A stretch of 39,754 nt of DNA from RGIG995 sp045603745 (GTDB lineage Bacteria; Bacillota; Clostridia; Oscillospirales; UBA644). Below, piece after piece: positions 16,348 through 23,973 of the stretch (position 1 is its first letter; the number at the start of each line of letters is the position of its first letter). The notes beneath the pieces were generated by a model that was given only the letters and a program-made list of their open reading frames with translations, had not been told where the DNA came from and searched no databases. The position numbers and the translations under genes were made by a program. The DNA lies in contig JAZUMQ010000020.1 in assembly GCA_045603745.1 (NCBI GenBank), positions 1-39,754 on the forward strand, read 5' to 3'.

Positions 16348-17286
16348 ATGGAAAATCAATGGAAAATTCAAGAATTATTGCATCAAAAGGCAGATTTTCA
16401 GGCAAGGTTGAATCTTTTGCCTTATGATGGAACTCCGGAAATCAAAGAAAAAGATGGAAATCGCTATCTCTATGTGCGGAAGCGGGAGTTTGGAAAACTG
16501 AAAAGCACGTATGTGGGGGGATATACGGAAGAGTTGTATTCCTTATTGTTACGCCATTCCAAAGAAGCACGAGAATTGCGGAAACAAATTCGGATGACGG
16601 AACGTGAGTTGCGGGCGCTCGGATACGTGGAAGGGAATTTGCCGGAGTCTGTTTTGCTGAATTTGGATTTTGCTCGCGCAAATATGAAGGCAAACATCTA
16701 TGATCAAGCGGTTTTGGAAGGGGTAGCAACAACCTTTCCGCAAACGGAAGATATTATCGACGGTGGACTGGTTCATGGAATGACGGCAACCGACGTTCAG
16801 AAAATTTTGAACTTAAAGCATGCTTGGGAGTTTATCTTGGATAAAGACGTTCTTTCGTCTCCTGTGGATTATTATTTGCTTTGTCACGTTGCGAAATTGG
16901 TCAACGAAGGATTTTTCTCTGATGGAGGTCGTATTCGCGGAGTTCCGGTTCGCATTGGGGGGACTTCTTATGTTCCGCCGTTGCCGATAGAGGCAGATGT
17001 GAAAGATGCCATTCATCAGATGCTTCTGCAAGAAAAAGATCCTATCGATATTTCCATCGATCTTTGTCTTTATTGCATGAAGGCTCAGATTTTTAACGAT
17101 GGGAACAAGCGAACTGCAGTTATTTTTGCAAATCTGTATCTGATTGGAAAAGGCGGAGGCGTTTTGGTAATTCCGGAAGTTCGTGTTCCGGAATTCAAAA
17201 AAATGTTGGTTCGCTATTATGAAGATCTTGACCAAGGAGAACTTGCACAGTTCATGCGAGAGCACTGCATCAAAACGATGAATTAA
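16348..17286 (+). CDS. Fic-domain protein with Gln in place of the catalytic His
   Basis: 312-aa protein with a Fic core near 170-270. The loop reads QIFNDGNKRT (247-256), which matches HxFx(D/E)GN(K/G)R except that the first residue is Gln247, not His. Canonical Fic AMP-transferases need that His, so this protein is either inactive in AMPylation or does different chemistry. LEGVATT at 123-129 resembles the inhibitory (S/T)xxxE(G/N) helix, with Glu124 kept. The first ~100 residues form a mostly charged helical region. GGAGG lies 6 nt before the ATG. No antitoxin gene adjoins. The perfect promoter overlapped by a palindrome suggests tight control; codon use is more AT-rich than in prfB. Confidence 0.85.
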   Translation: MENQWKIQELLHQKADFQARLNLLPYDGTPEIKEKDGNRYLYVRKREFGKLKSTYVGGYTEELYSLLLRHSKEARELRKQIRMTERELRALGYVEGNLPESVLLNLDFARANMKANIYDQAVLEGVATTFPQTEDIIDGGLVHGMTATDVQKILNLKHAWEFILDKDVLSSPVDYYLLCHVAKLVNEGFFSDGGRIRGVPVRIGGTSYVPPLPIEADVKDAIHQMLLQEKDPIDISIDLCLYCMKAQIFNDGNKRTAVIFANLYLIGKGGGVLVIPEVRVPEFKKMLVRYYEDLDQGELAQFMREHCIKTMN

Positions 17287-17290
17287 AATG

Positions 17291-17327
17291 GGGAACTTTC
17301 TGCTCAAAAAAATCATAAAAAGTTCCC
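17291..17327. repeat. Palindrome downstream of the fic-like gene
   Basis: GGGAACTTT (17291-17299) and AAAGTTCCC (17319-17327) repeat the half-sites of the promoter palindrome with a total span of 37 nt against 38 nt upstream. No T run follows directly, so it is not an obvious terminator. Confidence 0.7.
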
Positions 17328-17332
17328 TACAT

Positions 17333-17376
17333 AAAAAATTTCCGGCGGATCTTCTCCGCCGGATTTGTTTTCTTTT
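17333..17376. terminator. Bidirectional terminator between fic and the flavoenzyme gene
   Basis: TCCGGCGGA (17341-17349) and TCCGCCGGA (17355-17363) form a 9-bp stem with a 5-nt loop. T-rich DNA follows on the plus strand, and AATTTTTT follows on the minus strand. It serves the convergent transcripts from both sides. Confidence 0.85.
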
Positions 17377-17399
17377 GTTGTAAAACACACGCTTTTTCC

Positions 17400-17466
17400 C
17401 GGCGAATGGAATTCGCCGAAAATCCGCTTTTCTTTGGTTCTTTCTTTTCTCGTGAAAAGAAAGAAC
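17400..17466 (-). repeat. Family A repeat, copy A8
   Basis: Palindrome CGGCGAAT/ATTCGCCG (17400-17418), T-rich linker, GTTCTTTCTTTTC (17437-17449) and its perfect complement around TCGT. In the sense of the minus-strand flavoenzyme gene it is the typical post-stop arrangement, 20 nt after the stop. It is a single copy here, with no inverted partner. Confidence 0.8.
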
Positions 17467-17486
17467 GCCGTACCCCACGTACTCTC

Positions 17487-19544
17487 TTAAATCTTCATGG
17501 CAACGTCCCAGGCTTGCCAGATGACGGTGCGCAGGTTTCCGACCTTCGAGGCGTCGCCCACCACTTTCACGCCCTTGGTGGTGAGGGGGGCGGGGTTGTA
17601 ACCCACGGACAGAATGACGCTGTCGGCGGGGATCGTTTTGGTGTTGCCGTCTTTGTCGGCGACGGTCACGCCGTCGGCTCGGATCTCGGTGGTCTTGGTC
17701 TCCAGCAGAACGGGGACTTGATTCGTTTTGAAAAAGTCCCTCAAATAGCTGGTGTTGGCAAGACAAATGCCCTTTCCGGTGATCAGATCGTCCTGCATTT
17801 CCACGATGGTGGGGTGCTTGCCCTTGCGGTACAGATCGTAAGCGATCTCGCACCCGGTCAAGCCGCCGCCGATGACCACCACTTTTTCGCCCACTTCTTT
17901 GGTTTCAAGCAGGTAGTCGATGGCTTCGATGGCGTTATCTGCCCCAGGAATGGGGATTTGTTTCGCTACCGCCCCGGTGGCAACGATAATTTCGTCGGCG
18001 TTGAGGGATTTTACGTCGGTAATCTCGGTGTTCAACTTCACTTCCACGTTGGGTTGTTTCGCAATTTCCCGATGATACCAAGCGATTAAGGCTTTGTCTT
18101 TTTCCTTGAAATCCGGCGCCGCCGCGGCGATAAAGACTCCGCCCAGTTTGTCGGATTTTTCATAGATCGTCACTTTGTGACCCCGCTTGGCACAGACCAG
18201 CGCCGTTTCCATACCCCCGATGCCGCCGCCGATGACCGCAACGGTCTTTTGCTTTTTGGCGGGGGTGAGATAGTATTTTTTGCTCTGCATGGTTTGAGGA
18301 TTCAGAGCACACCGGGCAAGCCCCATGGTGTCGGTCAGGTCTTGGGTGTTGGCGTGACCCTTGGAGCGGGAGAAGTTGAAGCAACCGGCGTGACAACAGA
18401 TGCACGGACGGATCTCGTCCATACGGTCTTCCATCATTTTGGTGATCCATTCTCCGTCTGCCAGGAACTGACGGGCAACGCCTACGGCGTCGATGCGTCC
18501 TTCCGCCACGGCTTGGGCACCCACGTCCGGTTCCATTCTTCCTGCACAGACTACCGGAATATCCACGAACTTCTTAATGTGGGCAACGTCGTCCAGATTG
18601 CAGTTTTGGGGCATATACATTGGGGGGTGCGCCCAATACCAGGAGTCGTAAGTGCCGTTGTCGGCGTTGAGCATGTCGTAGCCCGCGTCTTGAAGATATT
18701 TTGCGGCTCTTTCCGATTCTTCCATGTTTCGCCCAACTTCGGTGTAAACTTCCCCGGGCATGGCTCCTTCGCAGAATCCTTTCATTTTGGATTCTACCGA
18801 GTAGCGCAAGGAAACCGGGAAATCGTCTCCGCAGGCGGCTTTGATTTCTTTGACCACTTCCGCCGCAAAGCGATAACGGTTTTCAAAACTTCCGCCGTAT
18901 TCGTCGGTGCGCTGGTTAAAAAATGCAATGGAGAACTGGTCCAAAAGGTATCCTTCGTGGACCGCGTGGACTTCTACGCCGTCCACCCCTGCCTCTTTGC
19001 ACAATTTTGCGGTCTTGGCAAAGGCTTCGATGATCTCGTGGATCTGTTCTTTGGTCATTTCGGGGCATTCGATGTCGTGTGCCCACCGGGATTTTTGGGG
19101 GCTGGGGGACGCCAACTCGTGGTTGGTATCAATGATGGGCTTGATGATCGCCCGGGTGATTTTGTTTTTATGTAGCGGAGCCACCAATTCGGTGATCGCC
19201 CAGGAACGACCCATGCCGGCGGTCAGTTGGACAAACAGTTTTGCGCCGGTTTTATGGATCTCGTCCATGAATTCTTTCAGTTCTTCAAACATTTTGGGGT
19301 TCTGCCAAAGCCATTTTCCCCAAAACGTATCCCGCAGAGGGGCAATGCCGGGAATGATCAACCCCACGTTGTTGTTTGCCCGTTCCAGGAACAGTTTTGC
19401 CGCTTCTTTGTCAAAGTGGCAACCGGTCAACTCAAACCAACCGAACAGGGACGTGCCGCCCATGGGACACATGACGATACGGTTCTTGATTTCCACGTTG
19501 CCGATCTTCCAAGGGGTAAACAACGCCTCGTATTTTTGATCCAT
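17487..19544 (-). CDS. NADH:flavin oxidoreductase, enoate reductase/BaiCD-like
   Basis: 685-aa three-part enzyme. Residues 1-370 are an Old Yellow Enzyme-type FMN barrel with HAVHEGYLLDQF near 193-204 and DEYGGSFENRYRF. Cysteines in CICCHAGC (about 381-388) plus a more distant ARC (about 412) would hold a 4Fe-4S cluster, with a longer loop than the usual 12 residues. From 435 an FAD/NAD(P) domain starts with GGGIGGMETA, and a second nucleotide motif GGGLTGCEIA follows. Relatives include clostridial 2-enoate reductases, 2,4-dienoyl-CoA reductase and bile-acid BaiCD/BaiH. The substrate cannot be set from sequence. It stands alone with its own consensus promoter and is probably cytoplasmic. Confidence 0.92.
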   Translation of the reverse strand: MDQKYEALFTPWKIGNVEIKNRIVMCPMGGTSLFGWFELTGCHFDKEAAKLFLERANNNVGLIIPGIAPLRDTFWGKWLWQNPKMFEELKEFMDEIHKTGAKLFVQLTAGMGRSWAITELVAPLHKNKITRAIIKPIIDTNHELASPSPQKSRWAHDIECPEMTKEQIHEIIEAFAKTAKLCKEAGVDGVEVHAVHEGYLLDQFSIAFFNQRTDEYGGSFENRYRFAAEVVKEIKAACGDDFPVSLRYSVESKMKGFCEGAMPGEVYTEVGRNMEESERAAKYLQDAGYDMLNADNGTYDSWYWAHPPMYMPQNCNLDDVAHIKKFVDIPVVCAGRMEPDVGAQAVAEGRIDAVGVARQFLADGEWITKMMEDRMDEIRPCICCHAGCFNFSRSKGHANTQDLTDTMGLARCALNPQTMQSKKYYLTPAKKQKTVAVIGGGIGGMETALVCAKRGHKVTIYEKSDKLGGVFIAAAAPDFKEKDKALIAWYHREIAKQPNVEVKLNTEITDVKSLNADEIIVATGAVAKQIPIPGADNAIEAIDYLLETKEVGEKVVVIGGGLTGCEIAYDLYRKGKHPTIVEMQDDLITGKGICLANTSYLRDFFKTNQVPVLLETKTTEIRADGVTVADKDGNTKTIPADSVILSVGYNPAPLTTKGVKVVGDASKVGNLRTVIWQAWDVAMKI

Positions 19545-19588
19545 AATAGGGTTCTCCTTTGTTCAGAGCATTTTCTACCAATAATAAT

Positions 19589-19617
19589 ATTATATCATAA
19601 AGACGTTGCCTTGTCAA
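19589..19617 (-). promoter_or_regulatory. Consensus promoter of the flavin oxidoreductase
   Basis: On the minus strand: TTGACA (19617-19612), 17 nt, TATAAT (19594-19589), both perfect. It lies just downstream of the terminator of the candidate RNA, so the two transcripts are separate. Confidence 0.92.
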
Positions 19618-19660
19618 CCTTTCGGGGTGGGAAGCGCGTCTTCTTTTCTTTTTTGTTTAT

Positions 19661-20004
19661 AAAAAAATCACCTGTAACGGTTTGGTTACAAGTGATCGCA
19701 ATTTATTTTCCGCGAATCTGCCGCCCTTTGAGGGGGAAAGGCGGCAGACCTGCGGAGGTACGGCGGAGAGGGGGAAACCGCCGTTTCGCTTTATGAAAAT
19801 CCACCAACCTTATCGTGCAGACGTCGGGCTTCATAAAACGAATAAGGAGTGGACGAAGCCGAAGCCTCGTCTCGGAATAAGCCGTTGTGCCTCGCTCAAA
19901 AAACGAGGTACTATCAACCCTGCGGAAAAGCCACGCCATCTGCCGAACATTGTCGGAACGTGTCTTTTCGTAGGTGGAAACCAAGAAAAACGTTTCCTTT
20001 TTAT
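19661..20004 (-). ncRNA. Candidate structured noncoding RNA, ~340 nt
   Basis: A strong promoter (20039-20011) and an intrinsic terminator (19696-19661: ATCAC-TGTAAC pairing with GTTACA-GTGAT, then seven T) bound a stretch packed with hairpins. In order they are GGAAAC/GTTTCC (19976-19997), AAAAG-CACG/CGTG-CTTTT (19926-19968) enclosing CCGA/TCGG, GTGCCTCG/CGAGGTAC (19887-19911), an 8-bp stem with a UUCG loop (19852-19871), ACGGCGG/CCGCCGT (19760-19784) and CTGCCGCC/GGCGGCAG (19718-19747). I find no RNase P, tmRNA, SRP, 6S or T-box signatures. A 93-codon frame crosses it but looks fortuitous. The 3' part resembles family C repeats, so a repeat-derived origin is possible. Confidence 0.55.
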
Positions 20005-20010
20005 GAGAAC

Positions 20011-20039
20011 ATTATAACATAGGAATTTTCAAAAGTCAA
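20011..20039 (-). promoter_or_regulatory. Promoter of the candidate RNA
   Basis: On the minus strand: TTGACT (20039-20034), 17 nt, TATAAT (20016-20011). Predicted start is near 20004. Between here and the decarboxylase (20040-20285) I see only AT-rich DNA and the decarboxylase terminator. Confidence 0.88.
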
Positions 20040-20224
20040 GCGGTTTTTTATAAGTTTTTAAATTTCGGCGTTCTTGGAAATCATTGCTAAATTTATCGTT
20101 TGAAATTTATGCAAAATACACAAAAATAGAGCGGATATTACAAAAAGCAACAAGAAAATTTGTGCATATTTTTTACTCTTTATTCATTTATGCGTTTTTT
20201 GAAGGCTTTTTCTCTCTTTTTTGT

Positions 20225-20263
20225 ATAAAAACACCCTGCCGCTTTTGTTGTGGTCGGCAGGGT
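20225..20263 (-). terminator. Intrinsic terminator of the decarboxylase operon
   Basis: ACCCTGCCG (20233-20241) and CGGCAGGGT (20255-20263) form a perfect 9-bp stem. On the minus strand GTTTTTATAC follows. It lies about 20 nt after the decarboxylase stop. Confidence 0.85.
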
Positions 20264-20285
20264 AAGGAAATAAATTTTTGTTTTT

Positions 20286-21617
20286 TTATGATTCTACGCA
20301 GACCCAAAGGGTTTCGATGCCGTAATAGGCAAAGGCGTCCCGGTCGGCGGCGGTGATTTTTTCTCCGCAGGCGACGATGGGTACCGCCGGAGGACAACCC
20401 ACGGTGGGGGCGGCGAGGATTCTGCCTACGCTCTGTTTTGCGGGGATCTGTTCTGCCGGAGCGAAGATGCTTTGGCGGGGAGAGTAAACCTGCTCGTGGG
20501 CACTTTGGGGCGGGGGCGAGGTTGTGATTGGCTGTTTTTTTGGAAGTTCCGTCAAACGTTGGGAAAGACGGCGACAAGCTTCGGCGGTGTTGTGAGGGGA
20601 GAACATCAAAACCAAAAAATCCGGGTCGGCAAATTCCGAAATGATGCCCTTTTGTGCCAAAAGATCCGAAAGTTCTTGTCCGGTATAGCCCAAAGATTTG
20701 GGGGCGATGGTCAGTTTCAGGGGCTCGTTCCCTACCAGTTCCCAGCCTTGGGCAGAAAAGGTGTCTTTCAACTTGTTGATCAAGGGGACGGCGCGGTGCA
20801 GTTGTTCGGGAAATTCCCCTTCGCAAAGGGCGTTTGCCCGGTCAAGGGATTGTAAAATCAGGTAAGAGGGCGAGGTTGAGCCAAAGAGGGAAAGGGAAGA
20901 TTTTGCTTGATCTATCAAGGGTTTGTGTTGTTCTGCCACGTGTAGATACGCACCTCCGGTGAGGACCGGCAGGGTTTTGTGGGCAGAGTCGCAACATAAG
21001 TCTGCTCCCAGATCCATGGGGTGTCTGGAGGAGGGCAAAAATTTCAGATAAGCACCGTGGGCGTTGTCCACCAAAAGTAGGGCATTGTGTCGACGGCAGA
21101 CTGCTGACAGGGCGGCAACGTCGGTCACGTTTCCCAAATAATCGGGGGAAGTGAGGTATACGGCGGTGACGCCGGAATCTTTTAAGGTGCTTTCCAAACG
21201 TTGAGGGGTGACGGTGCAGGAAAGATAGGTTTTTTCGTCTCCGTAGAGCCAGCGGATCTCAAAATCCAAGAGGGCGGCGGCAGAGAGAAATACTTTGTGG
21301 GCGTTGCGGCCGACGGCGATCACCGGTTTTCGCCCTTGCGCGGTGGCGTGTTTGTAGGCCAACGAGAGCATGGCGCGAATGCATTGAGACGATCCCTCGG
21401 TGGAATAGAAGGTGGGACAGCCGAACAAGGTCGATGCGTTTTGTTCGCTCTCGGCGATAATCCCGGAGGCTTCGTAGAGACTGTCCGCCCCGGGGATCTC
21501 AGTAATATCAAGGGGTTCAGCCCCTAATCCAAGTTCTCCTTTGTGCCCCGGCATATGGAGGCGCAGGGGGGTGTTGTGGGCATAGCGCCGGGCAAAATCC
21601 CAGATCGGCGTGTTCAT
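20286..21617 (-). CDS. PLP-dependent Orn/Lys/Arg decarboxylase family protein
   Basis: 443-aa fold-type I PLP enzyme. LHMPGHKG at 20-27 and SAHKT at 211-215, with Lys214 as the PLP-binding lysine, mark the family. STEGSSQ near 72-78 is the phosphate-binding loop. It is of the short clostridial class without the N-terminal wing domain of the inducible E. coli enzymes. Products could be cadaverine, putrescine or agmatine; sequence does not decide. The C-terminus has a low-complexity Pro/Gln-rich stretch around 372-400. The ATG overlaps the scfB stop by four bases (ATGA), so it is co-translated with the SCIFF maturase. Upstream in-frame starts lie inside scfB. Confidence 0.9.
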   Translation of the reverse strand: MNTPIWDFARRYAHNTPLRLHMPGHKGELGLGAEPLDITEIPGADSLYEASGIIAESEQNASTLFGCPTFYSTEGSSQCIRAMLSLAYKHATAQGRKPVIAVGRNAHKVFLSAAALLDFEIRWLYGDEKTYLSCTVTPQRLESTLKDSGVTAVYLTSPDYLGNVTDVAALSAVCRRHNALLLVDNAHGAYLKFLPSSRHPMDLGADLCCDSAHKTLPVLTGGAYLHVAEQHKPLIDQAKSSLSLFGSTSPSYLILQSLDRANALCEGEFPEQLHRAVPLINKLKDTFSAQGWELVGNEPLKLTIAPKSLGYTGQELSDLLAQKGIISEFADPDFLVLMFSPHNTAEACRRLSQRLTELPKKQPITTSPPPQSAHEQVYSPRQSIFAPAEQIPAKQSVGRILAAPTVGCPPAVPIVACGEKITAADRDAFAYYGIETLWVCVES

Positions 21618-22993
21618 ACTTCTTCGCTCCGGGCAACTGCCAACATGATGGCACATTCCATACGCTTGCGGAACAGATCGCACCCCGGTTTATAGACCCC
21701 TTTCACCGAACCGGTGGCGTGATAGGCGTTGGCGGCGCACCCGCCGGAGCAGTACAGTTTTGCCCAGCAGTCGTGACATTCCGGGCGGGCGTAGACGTTA
21801 CAATCCGCAAATTCCTTTTGGGCGGCATGATTGGTTACGCCACCCCAAATGTCTCCGAGACGGTAGGCTTCGTCTCCGACGAATTGGTGACAAGGATAGA
21901 GATCTCCCCATGGGGTGACCGCCATGTATTCCGTTCCCGAACCGCAACCGGAAATTCGTTTATAAATGCAAGGTCCGTCGGTCAGGTCGATCATGTAATG
22001 ATAGAAGGTGAAAGGTTTGCCTTCTTTTTCCCGCTTCAGCATCAATTCTGCCAGTTTTTCGTATTGATCCATGACGATCTTTTGATCGTCGACGGTCAAT
22101 TCGGACGGGTCGCCGGGGGCACAGACCACCGGTTCTATGGAAAGTTCCGTGAACCCCAAGTCCAGCATTTGTTGAATATCCGCTAAAAAGTCCGGATTTG
22201 CGTGGGTAAAGGTGCCTCGCATATAATAGTTTTTCCCTTGGCGGGCATCGACCAGTTGTTGAAATTTCGGAACGATCTTCTCCCAACTGCCGTTGCCGGC
22301 ATAATCCACCCGATAGCGGTCGTGAATTTCTTTTCTTCCGTCAAGAGACAGAACCACGTTGCTCATTTCGGCGTTACAGAAGTCGATGACGTCTTTGTCG
22401 ATCAGAACTCCGTTGGTGGTGAGGGTAAAGCGGAAGTTTTTATTGTATTTTTGTTCCACGCTCCGGGCGTAAGCGACCAGTTGTTTGACCACATCGAAGT
22501 TCATCAACGGTTCGCCGCCGAAAAAGTCCACTTCCAGATTGTGTCGCGTGCCGGAATTTTCGATCAAAAAGTCCAAAGCGCGCTTGCCTACTTCAAAGGA
22601 CATGACGGCTCTGTCTCCGTGATATTTCCCCTGACTTGCAAAGCAATAGGCACAGTTCAGGTTGCAGGTGTGGGCGACGTGAAGGCACAGCGCCTTGACC
22701 ACCCCGGCGGTTTTTTGTTTCAGTTCCCCCGCCATGGGTTCAAAGGTGTCGGGGGCGAACAAGACTCCCTCGTCTTTCAGTTCCTGCACTTGGTCGTAGC
22801 ATTCCGCGACGTCGGTGGCGGTGATGTCGTTTTTGCCGATGTATTTTTCGCTTAGTTCCGCCAAAATTTGGGTTTTCGGTTTTTGTTCAAAATCGGCGAT
22901 GACGTCGTACGCCACCTCGTCCACCACGTGAACCGAACCGGAACAGACGTCGATGACGATGTTGTAATTGTTGAGTTTGTATTGATGTATCAT
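21614..22993 (-). CDS. scfB: Radical SAM SCIFF peptide maturase (SPASM)
   Basis: 459-aa radical SAM enzyme of the type that forms sulfur-to-alpha-carbon thioether links in the SCIFF peptide (six cysteines in forty-five residues). The N-terminal ~85 residues form a peptide-recognition-like domain. Cys110-Cys114-Cys117 (CNLNCAYC) binds the catalytic 4Fe-4S cluster, and VDFFGGEPLMN is the SAM-binding GGE region. The SPASM domain near the C-terminus has many Cys (CGSG, YPCHQF, ECHDCWAKLYCSGGCAAN, GCDLF) for auxiliary clusters. GGAGG lies 6 nt before the ATG. The precursor gene scfA is about 1 kb upstream, separated by a repeat cluster and a DUF559 gene, and no clear promoter is visible here. Confidence 0.95.
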   Translation of the reverse strand: MIHQYKLNNYNIVIDVCSGSVHVVDEVAYDVIADFEQKPKTQILAELSEKYIGKNDITATDVAECYDQVQELKDEGVLFAPDTFEPMAGELKQKTAGVVKALCLHVAHTCNLNCAYCFASQGKYHGDRAVMSFEVGKRALDFLIENSGTRHNLEVDFFGGEPLMNFDVVKQLVAYARSVEQKYNKNFRFTLTTNGVLIDKDVIDFCNAEMSNVVLSLDGRKEIHDRYRVDYAGNGSWEKIVPKFQQLVDARQGKNYYMRGTFTHANPDFLADIQQMLDLGFTELSIEPVVCAPGDPSELTVDDQKIVMDQYEKLAELMLKREKEGKPFTFYHYMIDLTDGPCIYKRISGCGSGTEYMAVTPWGDLYPCHQFVGDEAYRLGDIWGGVTNHAAQKEFADCNVYARPECHDCWAKLYCSGGCAANAYHATGSVKGVYKPGCDLFRKRMECAIMLAVARSEEV

Positions 22994-23048
22994 AGATCCT
23001 CCAAAGGGGGAAGTTTTTATAAAAATATTTTTACTCTATTCATTTCGA

Positions 23049-23178
23049 CAGGGAAATACCCCTTCCACCGCTTCGCGGTCCCCCAGCCACTGCATAAGTT
23101 CGGCTTTACCAAAAATTCAGCGTCTTCGACTTGAATTATTTGGAGCCTCACTTATTCCCCTGCAACAGGGGAAGGCAG
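23049..23178. repeat. 130-bp direct repeat, first copy (family C with nested family B)
   Basis: Identical base for base to 23243-23372. It contains a CACCGC/GCGGTC palindrome half, a complete family B hairpin and then TCCCCTGCAACAGGGGA. In the uninterrupted copy C4 the two family C parts are contiguous, so the family B hairpin looks inserted into family C. Confidence 0.9.
23095..23154 (+). repeat. Family B structured hairpin, copy B3
   Basis: Outer helix TAAGT/ACTTA, symmetric TC/TC internal loop, middle helix GGCT/AGCC, bulge TTA, inner helix CCAAA-AATTC/GAATT-TTTGG with one bulged A. It is nested in the first 130-bp repeat. Confidence 0.88.
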
Positions 23179-23242
23179 TCGTTTACAGCAACGCATTGTA
23201 CTTACGGTTGTTTCGTAATAAAAGGGAAAAGATGATTTGCGG

Positions 23243-23372
23243 CAGGGAAATACCCCTTCCACCGCTTCGCGGTCCCCCAGCCACTGCATAAGTTCGGCTT
23301 TACCAAAAATTCAGCGTCTTCGACTTGAATTATTTGGAGCCTCACTTATTCCCCTGCAACAGGGGAAGGCAG
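23243..23372. repeat. 130-bp direct repeat, second copy
   Basis: Exact duplicate of 23049-23178, with 64 bp between them. The intervening DNA (23179-23242) shows no gene. Perfect identity means the duplication is recent or maintained. Confidence 0.92.
23289..23348 (+). repeat. Family B structured hairpin, copy B4
   Basis: Identical to B3, carried in the second 130-bp repeat. Confidence 0.88.
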
Positions 23373-23465
23373 GAGCGTCGTTCGATGTCTTGATGAAGTA
23401 TCTTTTATTTTTTTGGGTTTTTGATTGCAGAATAAAACAAATTCCACGCATTTCAATGTTCGATA

Positions 23466-23516
23466 GCCTTCCCCTATGGTAGGGGAAGGGGGACCGCAGA
23501 GCGGTGGTGGGGGTAA
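23466..23516. repeat. Family C repeat C4, uninterrupted
   Basis: GCCTTCCCCTATGGTAGGGG followed by GGACCGCAGAGCGGTGG, i.e. the TCCCCT/AGGGGA hairpin and the CCGC/GCGG hairpin side by side. It lies 22 nt after the stop of DUF559 paralog 2, as C1 does after paralog 1. The stretch 23373-23465 shows nothing recognisable. Confidence 0.75.
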
Positions 23517-23538
23517 GAACCCCGCGCAAACAAAAATG

Positions 23539-23910
23539 TTACTTTAACTGCGAAGATAATGCTTGTGTTACCTCTTGGTCGATTCTGTCACAGACGGTAC
23601 GAAAACTTTCTCGGACTTGAATGTTCTTAAAACGAATTACCTTAATCCCAAATTGTTCAAGATATTCGGTTCTTCTCTCATCAAAAAACTTCCCATCGTC
23701 GGTATCGTGTTGACTTCCGTCTAATTCTACAACAAGATTTACTGTTGCACAATAGAAATCCACGACGTACTTCCCAAGAAGTTTTTGTTTTTTAAAGCGA
23801 ATGGGATAGGTGCTCAAGAAGTCATACCATAGATGTTTTTCTTCTTTCGTCATGTTTTTTCTAAGCATTCGAGCGATGGGGATATTCTTTTTTTCATACT
23901 TTTTTTCCAT
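23539..23910 (-). CDS. DUF559 endonuclease-domain protein, paralog 2
   Basis: 123-aa DUF559 protein, clearly related to the copy at 8115-8489: ARMLRKNMTKEEKHLWYDFL is common to both and VVELDGSQHDTDD matches the candidate active site, with an upstream Asp in VVDFYC. The paralogs diverge more at their C-terminal ends. It lies between scfA and scfB, genes that are usually adjacent, so it is likely inserted. A weak AAGG lies 7 nt before the ATG. Its transcription may depend on readthrough of the scfA terminator. A family C repeat follows its stop. Confidence 0.85.
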   Translation of the reverse strand: MEKKYEKKNIPIARMLRKNMTKEEKHLWYDFLSTYPIRFKKQKLLGKYVVDFYCATVNLVVELDGSQHDTDDGKFFDERRTEYLEQFGIKVIRFKNIQVRESFRTVCDRIDQEVTQALSSQLK

Positions 23911-23932
23911 GAAGCGACCTTCTTTTGCTCAT

Positions 23933-23961
23933 AAAAAAACCGCCGTGCGGCGGCTTTTTCA
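23933..23961 (-). terminator. Intrinsic terminator of scfA
   Basis: GCCGCCGCACGGCGG followed by seven T on the minus strand, 20 nt after the scfA stop. In a compact scfA-scfB operon it would work as a partial terminator giving more peptide than enzyme. Confidence 0.88.
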
Positions 23962-23973
23962 TTCATTCCAAAA

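Noticed and set aside
19703..19984. 93-aa Arg-rich protein on the minus strand within the candidate RNA
   Set aside because: The start would be TTG with poor spacing. The frame runs through perfect stem-loops and a family C-like repeat, so base composition is explained by RNA structure. A short protein is not fully excluded.
19661..20004. T-box, RNase P RNA, tmRNA or SRP RNA identity for the structured RNA
   Set aside because: The expected signatures (T-box GGUGG element, RNase P and SRP core motifs, tRNA-like ends) are not visible, and the downstream gene has its own promoter.
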